This document shows, piece by piece, positions 10,431-21,634 of a DNA stretch of 64,000 bases. Made by a program: the position numbers and the translations under genes. Under the pieces are notes generated by a model. It saw nothing but the letters and a program-made list of their open reading frames with translations. It did not search any database and was not told where the DNA came from. The stretch's first letter is position 1; every line of letters begins with the position of its first letter. Location: NCBI RefSeq assembly GCF_019578655.1, contig NC_063257.1, forward strand, positions 19,902,001-19,966,000. Direction: 5' to 3'. Source of the stretch: Ricinus communis. Its lineage: Eukaryota > Streptophyta > Magnoliopsida > Malpighiales > Euphorbiaceae.

Positions 10431-10672
10431 AGGCTCTAGTAGCAATGCTTGCTTTAGAGGATTGTCGATTCTTGGTGAAGGCCCCTAAGTTCGCATCTGG
10501 TACATGGGTGACCGGCTCAAGGATTAGCAATTAGGTCCGCCTACTCGGCTCATCCCACTGCCATTGCCCTGGGGTTTGAACCGTATGAGGTAGATGACTG
10601 TTGTGTTAGTCGAGTGGGCCCGAGTAGGATACTCCTATGATGAGCTAGTGGATGAGAGCGAGACCTTACCAT
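10431..10672. other. GC-richer fragment of unknown origin
   Basis: About 240 bp with clearly higher GC than its surroundings and no match to the repeats in this window. The plus strand reads openly for about 48 codons (LGGEEALVAML..., then TAG near 10530), followed by stops. It may be a piece of a retroelement pol or a captured gene fragment; I do not recognise it. Confidence 0.3.
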
Positions 10673-12458
10673 TGTTAGGAATTAATATTAAAACATAAGG
10701 AAAGGCGCAATGGAAGCAATTCAAGATTTTTCTCGATTCCCACCAAAGGATCTCACTTATTGAAATAGTCATAACACACAAAATAAGGAAAAGATAGAGA
10801 AGGCTTATAAAGGGATTTTCGGCCAATCCAAGGAACACTTATTGCTTTGTTGATCCTTGATTCTCCAAGGATAATTGATGCACTTTAAAGCTACTCAAGT
10901 GACCAGCCTCTTTTGGTGATCCATACAAGCTTCTAAGCAAAGATCTCACTAAACTAGTTTTAAGAGATTAAGAAGAGATGTTGGAGATTGAATGCTAGTT
11001 CCAAGTAATGGGAGTGAATGAATTAATCTTATTGATTGATTCACCTAGGATATACTTCTCAAGAAAATTTTATTCTTGCATAGATGTGCAGCCATACTTC
11101 AACCTTGCCACCTTATATGCATCTCCTTTTATATATGGCCTTTTAATCAAAATCCTTATAGGTTTAAGATTTCTGCAAAACCCTAACTTACTTTAAGTGG
11201 GGCTTTATTATCCTAAATGGAATTTAATTAATATAAGAACTAATTTATGGATAATAAATCCATGATAGGCCTATTATACAACGCTTATTAATCAAGCTCA
11301 ACATATAAGAGCTTAAGCCTAATGCTTAAAGTCTCATTTTTAATCCTCACTTAAAGCCTATTTGTGTGTGACCCAAAATGTTCCAAATATGTTGGCAATT
11401 AATATGGATTATGAATTAAACTCCTTTAAAGCAATGTTAATTCTCTAATGTAAGTTAATCCATATTAAAATATCAAGATTGGCATCTAGCAATGCACCAT
11501 CACCACCCAAATGTGTAAGAATGATTAAAGTGCTCTAATCAACCTTTGCAATGAACAATCTTATAATGTAATTCAATCCTTTCATTATACTTTTATCCCA
11601 ATTGATTCATAGAGCATGGATGCAAGTGTCAACTCTATATTTGAACCAATCATTATTTGTTATTGATAATTACATATAACATTTTCAATAAGATCTATGA
11701 AATACTTTTCATAATCTTCATTCATACAACCTTGGCCAAAGATTTCCATGTTAAAGCATATAAGGAATCATCAAGATAAGGTCCCATGACATATTACCTT
11801 GGGCAATGAATTCTTTATTGATAACTTATTATTTTCATATGACTCTTACTATACCCAATGACTATCCCTTAAGCACTCCATGAATAGGAGAACATAAGAT
11901 AGTATCAAAGTACAATAATCCTTATATAAGGTAATACATTGTTACCTTAAGTCTTAGGATCATGTCTTACATAATTGTCATAAGAGTATTGTCCATAGAC
12001 ACTTGGAGTAAATTCCATATAGACTACTCAATGAGGCCATGTTTAATGAACTTAGTCTTGTAACAAGCACCCATATGCTTATCACGGAACCCCTATTCCT
12101 CAACTTTATAAGACAGATTGTTTACTTCAATATAATACATTATGGCAGTCTCGAGCATTTGATCAATATCCAACGATCAATATCTAATTCTTGATCGAAC
12201 ATCAACTATGAATAAAGTTTAGGAACATATGTCATGAGAACTCCATCATTATAAACTCGCTTTATAATTTCTCTTACATTTGTGTTTACATTCCATAGTG
12301 TTCATCTCTCATGGTTTGGATTATTCCTTGATAATATTCGACTACTCGTACCATTAAAGTCGAACAAGGCCTTTAGTATGATTATATGCCATCAATTGTA
12401 ATCTATAAATTAGCATAGATTATCTTACAACTCCTTGTCTTTAGGACATACTTTAACA
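10673..12458 (-). mobile_element. copia-like LTR, family D (copy D2)
   Basis: 1,786 bp. On the minus strand it starts TGTTAAAGTATGTCCTAAAG at 12458, right after a polypurine tract AAGTGGGAGAT (12469-12459), and ends TTAATTCCTAACA at 10673. The tract-LTR junction is the form common in plant Ty1/copia elements. Further copies are D1 (39566-57308) and the rearranged pieces at 60497-61483. Confidence 0.75.
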
Positions 12459-14490
12459 ATCTCCCACTTACACTAAAGCACTATTAAAGCCAATCATCAT
12501 TACCAATATCGAACTCTTTCTTATGATGATCATGTTCTTGCTAGGTCAAACGGCTTTGTTGGAGGATCAATTTTGTTATCCTCAATGGGTATCTGTTTTA
12601 TCTTTATATTTTACTAATAATTCATTTTATTAGTAATGCTTCAATACAATATTTTGGATCACATATGAGACTTTAATTTTTTAAAAATGGTTCTATTGTC
12701 TATCTAACTCTTTAGGTCAATAACGCTTAAGAACCATACCTTATTCTTAAAAATAATATTAAAGATCCAAATATCTCTCATATATTGCCTCAAATATAAT
12801 GAGATGTATTGAGCTAAATTTGTGAGAATGACTTTTTCAAACTCTTTCCAAAAGTCATGTTTTCCTTTAAGACATGAAATGAATTTATCTTATGAGTTTA
12901 TTCTATGTGATTCACAATCAACATCTATAATAACTATATAGTCTAGTACGTAACATGACATATATACATAATATAATATTATACTTTCACATAAATCATT
13001 CTATTTATAACCTCTTTCTAAATGAGCGTTTATGGCACATATCTTTGGAAAGAGACATGTCATGAGACTTCACCAAGAATCTTTCTTTGATTCTTCCATG
13101 TTAAACCTTTTAACATATATGTCTATGTACATGAAGTCTAGAACATTTATGCAATTTAAAGTATCTATCTCTATAGATCTCAATCCTAGAAATTAAACTA
13201 CATGTTATAACTCTTTATGGATTTATAACTCTTTATGGACTCATGATAAATGATTTGTCACTTTCCTTTTATCTATATGTCCACAGCATATAAAATTAGG
13301 AAACATTCTTATACTCCCACTAAACCCTTCATATACACTTGTTTATTCTATTTGGGTTGATAGTTATAGTTACATTACTAATTAATCTTTTGATTAAGCA
13401 TGTAACTTATTAAGTTTTCTTTGCTTAACCTTTGTCCAAAGATTTCCATATTAGTTTTTCTCAAAAACTCACTTGCACCTTAATGGATCTTATCCATTTA
13501 GATGGGTCCACCACAGTCTTCACTTGGTTAAATAATATGGTATCCATAATAAAATCTTATGGCTTGATGCCAACTCTAAGAATTAATATCAAACATTAGT
13601 TCTTAATGTAGTACTCTTATCAACAATGAGATATAATTACATATTCCATAACAGATCTCCATTTCTTATAAATATGTTGTGTCTTACTACATGCCGAAAA
13701 CTATGTATATGATTAGCTTAAGGTTGTGCATCTTATGCTAAGCACCTTCAAGCTTTATTCCATTTTAATGTCGGATTGTGTATATTGATCTCTATCAAGA
13801 TCTATCAAAATCCCACTGCTTCTTTTAGAAAAATCCTTTTTCTTGAAAGACAACATATCCCAAACAAACACTTTTGTTTCAAGAGTATATGATAGTATTG
13901 ATATCCTAAAACCCTTTTGGATATCTTACAAACTTATATTTATTAGATCAAGCTTTTTAGCTTTGTCTAATTGTGTATATTTCTCTTAAACATCATATAC
14001 TAGTTTATATCCTATATAGATTTTATTTATGATCATATTATAAATGGAAATTATTAGAATTAATAGTTATAAAAGTATATGTCCTATGAGAAGGCTTGCA
14101 ACACTTTTTATTGATATAACTATGTTTCACAAAGTTAGATTTCATCATCTTATAAAACTTTATCAATTTGAGTAATTGCAAGTAATAAACATTCTAGTCA
14201 TGATCTAAGTATTGCATATCATGATCTAATCTTGATATGACACTTTATCATAACTCTTCCTAAAAGTAAGCATACATCCTATGTATCACTTAGAAATTCG
14301 GCATATGTGTCTTTCTCAAAGACAACTTGATTATAATATTATTTTTATAAGATTTATAAGTAACATAACTTGTTTATGTTACTTAATTGTCTTAATATCA
14401 ATAAAATAATCCTTATACCTATTTAGGATTGCTTTAAGTTTTTCGCGATAAGGATTTGTTTTCTTACTTTTATACAACCTTTTGTATGAC
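12459..14490 (-). mobile_element. internal region of family D element, decayed
   Basis: Sequence upstream of the D2 LTR on the minus strand. It aligns along its length with 61484-62931, so it is a conserved family segment rather than random DNA. Neither copy keeps a long frame and I could not assign a pol domain. It is cut at 14490 by the fragment that starts TGTCATGACC. Confidence 0.6.
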
Positions 14491-15067
14491 TGTCATGACC
14501 CAAACCCAGGGCCAGACCAACGCTAGGACACGGGAGATGCACGTGGCTACCAGTGCCCGTAGCAAGCCTAAAAACATGCATTCTAAATCGAGTTCTCACT
14601 CACTAATCACAACTCAACTAAGCCATTAAGGTTTGTGAGGCCGAAATTCCCAATTAATTCAATTAATACTAAATTAATTAGTATCCAACTCATTATCAAC
14701 CATAATCCACCATTTCATTCCACAATTTAGCTATAAACATTTCTCAAATATACTATTTGCAAGTCCACAACATAGGATTTTGTTATCATCAAATCTCTTG
14801 ACCCATTATATAATTTTACTATACAATACTTAGCATCTCACATCTAAGGTTTTAATTTACATCAAATTTGTATTGCAAAGACTAAGAATACAAAGACCAT
14901 TTAATGTTTAATTCATCTTGGAGTGCCACGTAGGAGAAATATAGCACCACATCTCAACAATATGGGAGCTAACTTAGAAAAATAATTGAGGAGAGGCAGA
15001 CCTCACTGAGGGAATAATATAACATATGTACCCCAGCATTAGTGGGTCACACATTCATGCATATTTT
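14491..15067 (+). mobile_element. fragment starting TGTCATGACCC, probable gypsy LTR 5' end
   Basis: The start TGTCATGACCCAAACCC resembles the TGTCACGACCC start of many plant gypsy LTRs. It interrupts the family D internal region sharply. The other end is lost at the junction with the Tat LTR near 15067, so no target duplication can be read. Confidence 0.45.
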
Positions 15068-16037
15068 AATCAATTTTTTTGTCCGTTGTGCATGTAAAAT
15101 CAGCTTTTGGGCGTGAAAAATTGGAAAAGTTTGTGAAAAGACCTTTCAAGGCTCCTAGAGTCAATCGGCTCTATGTCTCTGACCAATCGGCTATGTGTAC
15201 TTTTGGGCAAAAAATTTCAAGTTTTGATGTATCTTCAGTGATTTTATGTATTGTACCTAGTATTTAGGTATTCTTCTTTCGTTTTTTTTATTGTAGAAAG
15301 GGTTGTAATAGCTAGATTTAATTTTCTGCACTTTTATTTTTGTTTTATGCCTAATATAATGTCAAATAATTGCCTAATTAAAATTGGGCATATAGACTTT
15401 AGGTTAAAATTGGACCCGACATGAAAATTCTAGACCATTAGGTTAATTAGATGGTAATTGGGTTAAACCTAAAATAAATATAGACTTAGTAGGCTTTGCC
15501 ATGCTTTAGTTATAATTAATTGGGACATAATAGGTTTAAAATCATATAAATTTAGCCTTTGCATAAAAAGTAGTTCATTTAGGCTTAAAGGCTTGGAATT
15601 AAAGCATAACTTGTAAATTGGGCTAGACTAGGAAGACTTTATATGTAACTAATTAGTAAATTAGGTTAATCAAATTTGGGTTGGGCTTAACAAAATGGGC
15701 TAGACTTAGGTGGACCTCACATGTTGTAGTACCTGATGTGTAGAAATATAATTATTGCATTTATAGGAAATAGCTCATTAAACAATAAAATTAAAGACAA
15801 AGATACACAAATAAGAAAATATGCTTTCGGATCCATCTCTAGATGTTGTGAAGCTTTCTAATAGAATCGAGAAATGCCACTCAATTACAAAAAGTGTCCA
15901 GTCGAATTACTCGGGTGGCGACTCCTATCCCCGCACTAGTCTTTGTGATTAGTTAGCGTGTTTTCAATTAGGTTAAAAAGCCTTGCAGTCCGTAGTCGCT
16001 AAAGACACTTGGGTGGGCGCCTAAAATTGCCACCACA
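15068..16037 (+). repeat. Tat-type 5' LTR, 3' half
   Basis: Aligns with 31845-32789. It starts inside the LTR (GCATGTAAAATCAGCTTTTGG) and ends CCACCACA directly before the primer binding site. The 5' half, including the promoter, is missing. Confidence 0.75.
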
Positions 16038-16038
16038 A

Positions 16039-16056
16039 TGGTGACTCCGCTAAGGA
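16039..16056 (+). promoter_or_regulatory. primer binding site, Tat/Ogre type
   Basis: TGGTGACTCCGCTAAGGA starts 2 bases after the LTR end. The sister copy at 32791 reads TGGCGACTCCACTAGAGA. Both resemble the TGGCGACTC... sites of Tat/Ogre elements (probably tRNA-Arg). The tRNA identity is from memory. Confidence 0.7.
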
Positions 16057-16921
16057 TAAGAGAAGCTAATTTCTAGTGTATTTTGCTTTAATTTTATTAT
16101 TTAACAAGTGATTCTTGCATCACTACACTATTATCACACATTGTGCACTTTGGTCCTTATAGCCCTGATAGCGTCGGTTAGTGGTTTTTTAGTTCCACTT
16201 ATACCTTAGAATTACGATATTAGCTAACCATCACTCACAAGTAATGAGTGAAATTCCTTCGTTGCATGGACCCTTGAGTGGAAAGACAAGCCAAAAAATA
16301 ACAGTTTTTACTTATGGGAGCCTTTTATTCTTACCCAATATTCAGCTTAAGGTAATGACAGTAGCAATCTCCCTTAGGAATCCTATTGCTTGCTATTTGA
16401 GATGTTTCTCTTTGCAAGTACTTTAGCCCACATATTGAAAAGCCTTTGCCTGAAAAATATGTAGAATCAGGCCCCAAGCCCAAAATATGCAGGCTTTATA
16501 CTTATACTAAGAAACATTGCCTTGTTTGTTTTGAATCTGTTTTGAGAGTTAATGGCATGCACGACGAGCCTACTATCCCCTGTTGATAAGAAGCTTAAAC
16601 CTAAAATCTTAGGGAAGAGAGACTCACCATGAACCATGTAGGAGAAATAAAGTCTAAAGGGTACTTTGTATAATGACTTTGTGTATGCTAACCCTTTCTC
16701 TATGTCTTTATGCATATCACGTGCATCATGCATCTCATGCATCGCATGCATCACACTAACCTTTTATTTTTTAGCCATATAAACACTTCTTTAGGTTGGA
16801 AGAGGCAAGATAGTGGAAGGTTGGAGAGAATACCTATCTCACTTAGAATCCGGATCGTACTAGAACTCCTTGAAAAGCCAAGAATCAAGCTTCCACAAGT
16901 GAGACTAAAGCTATATCTGAA
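16057..16921 (+). other. long untranslated leader of Tat element
   Basis: About 860 bp between PBS and gag, without a long conserved frame. The same leader follows the PBS at 32791 and resumes at 35787 after a solo LTR. A cluster of 6-bp palindromes (ATGCAT, CACGTG, GCATGC) at 16709-16753 is kept in both copies. Confidence 0.65.
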
Positions 16922-17205
16922 ATGACCAACGAAAGAGCTAACAAGTAGGATGTTGAGATCCTCAAGAATGCTATCACAAATGATCTGAGGGGTGTGATTC
17001 AGGAAGAGCTCCAACAACTTTTGGCTGGGATGGCTACAAATCAAGCCCCACCTACTACTCCAATTGCCCTAGTTACACTGTTAGTCAATCCTCCTATAGT
17101 TGATCCAACTGTGATTGCCACTGAAACTGCTACTACTAGTGCTGCCGCTACTATAGCTAATGTTAATGCAAATGCTAAAGACCTTGCTAGAAGGGGAGTG
17201 CCCTG
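16922..17205 (+). pseudogene. gag N-terminus of Tat element
   Basis: The ATG at 16922 opens MTNERANK, then an in-frame stop, then a continuing frame with a helix-rich stretch (GVIQEELQQLLAGMATNQ) and a Thr/Ala-rich linker, ending at 17205. The overall form matches gag N-termini of Tat/Ogre elements. The sister leader at 36129 also starts ATGGCCAAT and then breaks off. Confidence 0.55.
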
Positions 17206-17423
17206 AAATTTCTGGGATTTTGATGAATTCATGCTGGACCAGGGTTCCTACTTAGCTTAGTAGTTCCCATAATGGTGATATACTGCTTTAGATGAACCTT
17301 CATATCGGTAGTTCTGTTAAACTTGTTCATCTCAATCATCCTGAACTTTGTAGGTAGCTTGTCTTTGCCCGTCGCACCAATTTCTTGAAATCATAGATCA
17401 GGTCCAAACCTTTAATTTCTATC

Positions 17424-17891
17424 ATGCCTTGCATCTTGTCAAGCCTAGCACTCATGCCACTTACAGCTTCATTAATGGTAAGGGCAGTCTCCCTTTTAGC
17501 CAAGATGTTTGTATTATCACTAGAAGGACCTGCTGTAAACTGGTATCATGGCCTAGAGAAATCTGCTAAGGCTGAATGCCGTGATTTATATAATTCATTT
17601 GTTAAGCAATATGACTACAACACCCATTTGGAAATGTTAACTAGGGACCTCGAGTCCACAAAGCAAAAAGCAAATGAGTCCTTCCTTGATTTCTTGACTA
17701 GGTGGAGGAATAAGGCTAGGTTGATAAAAAATAAGCCCTCTGAAAAGGACCAAGTTTATATGGTGGTTCGAAATGTTCTTCTTAGATGGGTCGAAAGGCT
17801 TCAGATGATAAACTATAAGACTTTCATGGAAATGTATGATAATGGGCTTCAGGTCGAAGAAATCGAAAATGATAAGAGGGAGACTGTATGA
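17424..17891 (+). pseudogene. gag capsid-like domain of Tat element
   Basis: The part from about residue 30 is a retrotransposon gag core. LEGPAVNWYHGL is the usual L-G-A-W-Y signature, followed by LYNSFVKQYDY and ESFLDFLTRWRNKA, which match the F...F and ES...Y/F..RFR positions of the family. The first 30 residues look like out-of-frame sequence, so the ATG at 17424 is probably not the original start. No zinc knuckle follows; the next ~150 bp are disrupted. Role: capsid shell of the element particle. Confidence 0.7.
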
Positions 17892-18024
17892 ATCGACAGA
17901 AGGCCGAATTATCAAGCTGGAGGGAGCAGAACTCTAGTTATGAATATTGTCCAATAACCAAGGAAGTTTTCCAACTTCAGGCAACCTTTGTCAAAGATCT
18001 TTGAGAGGTTAGTACAGAATAGAT

Positions 18025-18140
18025 GCTCTGTCTCTTACAAGGAAGTTGGCTAAATGGTTGGTGATTCTATTAGAGTTTGACATCGAGTACATCACCAGAA
18101 GGTAGTTAAGGGTAGGGCAATAGCAGGATTCTTGGCTCAG
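18025..18140 (+). pseudogene. end of the first RNase H (RT-RNase H tail)
   Basis: The frame around KLAKWLVILLEFDIEYITRR matches the C-terminal end of gypsy RT-RNase H (…W…LLEFDI.Y…KG.AIADFL). The text then reads GRAIAGFLAQ in a neighbouring frame. The whole reverse transcriptase core between gag and this point is deleted, since gag ends only about 130 bp upstream. Confidence 0.6.
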
Positions 18141-18196
18141 ACGACCCTTGGGATATAGAGTTTTCTGATGAAAGTCTAGTGGGAATTGAGGTCTAG

Positions 18197-18590
18197 AAAT
18201 GGAAGATGTACTTTGATAAAGTTATGAACGCAAGAGATGCATGATTAGGAGTAGTTTTGATCACACTGAAGGGAGAAATGTTGCCAATAGCCAATAAATT
18301 GGATTTTAAAGTGATAAATAACATGGCAGAGTATGAAGCATAACGGAGTGAAGCAGGTGATAGTCTACAGGGACTCTATGCTAGTAATTCAACAAGCTCT
18401 CAAGGAATGGGATGTGAAAGAAGAAAGGTTGAAAACATTTGTCAATGATCTCAGGACTTTGGTTTGCAACTTCTCTAAGTGTTCTTTCATACACTTGCCA
18501 TAAGATGAGAACCAAATGCCAGATGCATTGGCTACCTTAGCGTCGATGTAGGATAACCCCTTGCAACTTCCAATAAAGCCGTTGGTAATC
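18197..18590 (+). pseudogene. second (archaeal-type) RNase H, marks Tat lineage
   Basis: Scattered frames read WKMYFDKV, LGVVLITLKGEMLPIA, NNMAEYEA, then RDSMLVIQQ and ENQMPDALATLAS. These are the D, E, D and D blocks of the additional RNase H that distinguishes Tat/Ogre elements from other gypsy lineages. Several stops and frameshifts break it. The enzyme would degrade the RNA strand during reverse transcription. Confidence 0.65.
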
Positions 18591-18689
18591 GTAAAGTCAA
18601 AAGCATCTTATTATCAAGAAGACTAGATATTGCAAGTCCAAATGGGACTAGAAGAGAAGCCTTAGTTTTATGATCTGAAAGTATTTATA

Positions 18690-19755
18690 GAAGACAGGGT
18701 ATATCCTGTGGAAGTGATTATGAAAGATAGGTATGCGCTGCGGATTCAGACCAGGAACTACATCAACTATGAAGGGGTGTTGTACAAAAGAATGATTTCA
18801 GGTGTCTAGGTCCAATGTGTTACTAAAGCGGAAGCACAAGTTATAATGGAGGAGATGCATAAAGGGGTATGCAGGCCTCATATGAACGACATAGTGTTAA
18901 CCAAAAAGGTTATACATAAAGCTTATTACTGGTTAATATTAGAAAAGAATTGTATAGCTCTGGTAAGGAAATGTCGTGAATGCCAACTATATAGTGACTT
19001 GAGTCACATAACTCTGACTGAGCTTCACAATTTGACATCCCCATGGCCTTTGCACCTTGGGGAATCGACATCATCGAAGAGATAAAACCTCGTTAAAATG
19101 GTCATAGATACATAGTAATGGCAATTGACTATTTCTCCAAATAAGTTGAGGCTGAGTCATTCACTATTGTGGGGGCAAGATAGATGGCTAAGTTTATAGA
19201 GAGGAATCTGACTTGCAAGTATGGGACCCCATATCATGTTGTGATAGACAACGACATACAGTTCATGGGTGAAACAACAGACCTGTTGACAGAATACAAG
19301 ATTGAGTATCATAGATCTTCTTCGTATATAACCCTAGCAAATGGAGTGGTGGAAGCAGCCAACAAAAAAATTAGAGAAAATACTCTCGAATATGTTTGGA
19401 ATTGGTCATTTTAGTTATCCTTTACACTTTAGGATATCGAACAACTGAGCGAATGTTAATAGGACAAACTTCATACTGTTGGGTTCATGGGACTAAAGCG
19501 GTTTTGCTAGTTGAGTTGGAGTTTGTATTAGAGACTAAAATACTAGAGTATCAATAGATTAAGTAGAGATACCAACATTTGGTTCTGATTGATGAAAAAA
19601 GAATGAGAGCCCTTTATCACATGCAGTTGTACTAGAAGCGAATAGCTAGGGCGTTCAATAAGAAAATCAAGCCAGAAAAAATTAGATCTGGTGACTTGGT
19701 ATTAAAGCACACGAGACCTATTGTATTCGATCCGAGAGGGAAGTTCATGCCTAAG
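18690..19755 (+). pseudogene. integrase of Tat element, broken
   Basis: In order: the zinc-binding HHCC segment (HKGVCRPHMND ... CRECQLY, 18846-19085), the first catalytic Asp in MAIDYFSK (~19121), the second Asp in VIDNDIQF and the Glu in NGVVEAANKK (19184-19414), and a C-terminal segment AFNKKIKPEKIRSGDLVL to DPRGKFMPK (~19650-19755). All three catalytic acids survive, but at least three stops or frameshifts separate the parts. It ends where homology stops near 19760; no 3' LTR follows. Confidence 0.75.
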
Positions 19756-19760
19756 TTGAC

Positions 19761-21568
19761 ATTAGACTTATAATATAATTTATTTTAAATATATCAATTG
19801 TAATTGCCTAAGCTTTGAATTATCATATTACGTTACCAACTAGGATGATAGCTTGGTGGTTGAACGGTTCTTATCAAGTAAACTAAGGATTTAGATTTTA
19901 CTTTAGGGATGCTTATTTTAAGGTAATTTTTTCAAGAGCACTCAGTCTAATTTCGAAATTGATGCTATAATGATAGATTTAAATTATGTCTTAGCTATAA
20001 TTAGCAATTTGCTTATGCTATTGTACAATTATTGGTAACCTTTTGTTTCTAAATTTTTAGTTTAAAATATTTTATTTTGATTATAAATATATTATAAGAA
20101 AATAATTGTATTTAGCTATTATTTTACTTTAATAGTTATTTTAAAATATCATTTTATTTGATTAGTATTTAATATCATAATAAATTATTATATAACCACA
20201 TCAAAGCTATATGTACTTTTTATTGAAATTCTACGTAATGTGGCTTTATAAAATGTTGCCAACATATGATGTGGATTTATAGAATGTGGCTTTATAGAAT
20301 GTTGCCAACATATGATGTGGATTTATAGAATGTTGTCAAGTGGAGTCTCATGGAAAACTTACCATACTTTATATATATACTAGCGATATGCTTGTGTTAA
20401 TGCATAATTATTAATAAGTTAATGATATAAATATTTAATTTGAAATATCTTATTTTAATAAAAAAATATGATATTATAAATATAATCTTATTTAGTTATT
20501 ATTTTATTTTAATAGCAGTTAATATTATTATCTTACTTATATAACTTTAAAATTAAAAATTATAAAAAAACTCAAAAACTTCATAATAGATACATAGTAA
20601 TTTAGTGCCATTATATAATCACTAATTGTTTTATTATATTTAGTTACTATTTTATTTTAACAAGCATTTAGTAATATTATTTTATTTACTTGTGGTAATG
20701 CACGATTACTGATAATTTTATAATTTAAATCTTTAATTTCAAATATCTTATTTAATTATAAATATATTATATTATAAGAAAATAATTTGTATTTAGCTAT
20801 GTTTTACTATAATAAGTGCTTAATATTACCATTTTACTTTAACAATTTTAAAATTTAATGGTCATAAAAGAATAATAAAAATAATAAAAAATAATAGATA
20901 TATATATAATAAATTAGTGGCATTATATAATCACAATTCTTTTAATTATATTTAGCTATCATTTTATTTGAATAAACACTTAATTACATCATTTTATTTT
21001 TAATTATTACTTTATATTACAATGCATTTAATATTATCATTTTATTTAGTAGTATTTAATATTATATAAATTATTATATGACTACATTAAAGCTACATAT
21101 ATTATTTTTATTAACTATACATGACGTGGTTTGATAAAATATTATCAAATGAAATCTTATGAAAAAATTTGATAATTTTTATATTTTTATTATTTATCTA
21201 ATTAGTATTTAATATTAGAATGTATTTCATATAATTATTTTATTTGATTAATATTTAATGTTACAATAAATTATTATATTCACATATATATTTTTATTAA
21301 AATTTTATATAATATGTTTTTATAAAATATTATCGGAAGAAAAAATTTTGATTTTTTCATATATATTATTATAAATTATAAATCAATATTTGACAGTGAA
21401 AAAATGCTCATATTTTAAAAATTTAATAAATATTAGTTAATATCAAATTATAATTAATTATGAGAGATCATGGATCTGCAATTATCCAATTTTTTCTTAT
21501 TTTTCTTTTGGGTCAGGGACTTTTGCGTAAACTTGACGCCTCCTTTCATTAGCATTGTTTGCAACCCC
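19761..21568. other. AT-rich spacer upstream of RanBP1
   Basis: No gene seen. It contains diverged repeats of one segment (ATTATATGACTACATTAAAGC-like, near 20180, 21070 and 21260), each followed by a TTTTATTAAAATTCTA...GTGG-like tail, and the short tandem duplication at 20237. Probably old MITE or LTR debris. Confidence 0.5.
20237..20336. repeat. 46-bp tandem duplication
   Basis: The unit beginning AATGTGGCTTTATA(A/G)AATG is present at 20237 and 20283, with a third partial copy at 20329. The two full copies differ at one base. Confidence 0.85.
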
Positions 21569-21576
21569 TATATAAA
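21569..21576 (+). promoter_or_regulatory. TATA box of RanBP1
   Basis: TATATAAA lies 59 bp upstream of the ATG. It implies a transcription start near 21600 and a 5' UTR of roughly 35 bases. A pyrimidine/CCACC-rich stretch sits between it and the start codon. Confidence 0.6.
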
Positions 21577-21634
21577 CCTCCTGACCTAACGCTCACTCAA
21601 AGCTACGCATAAACCCACCATTACCACCGCTCCA

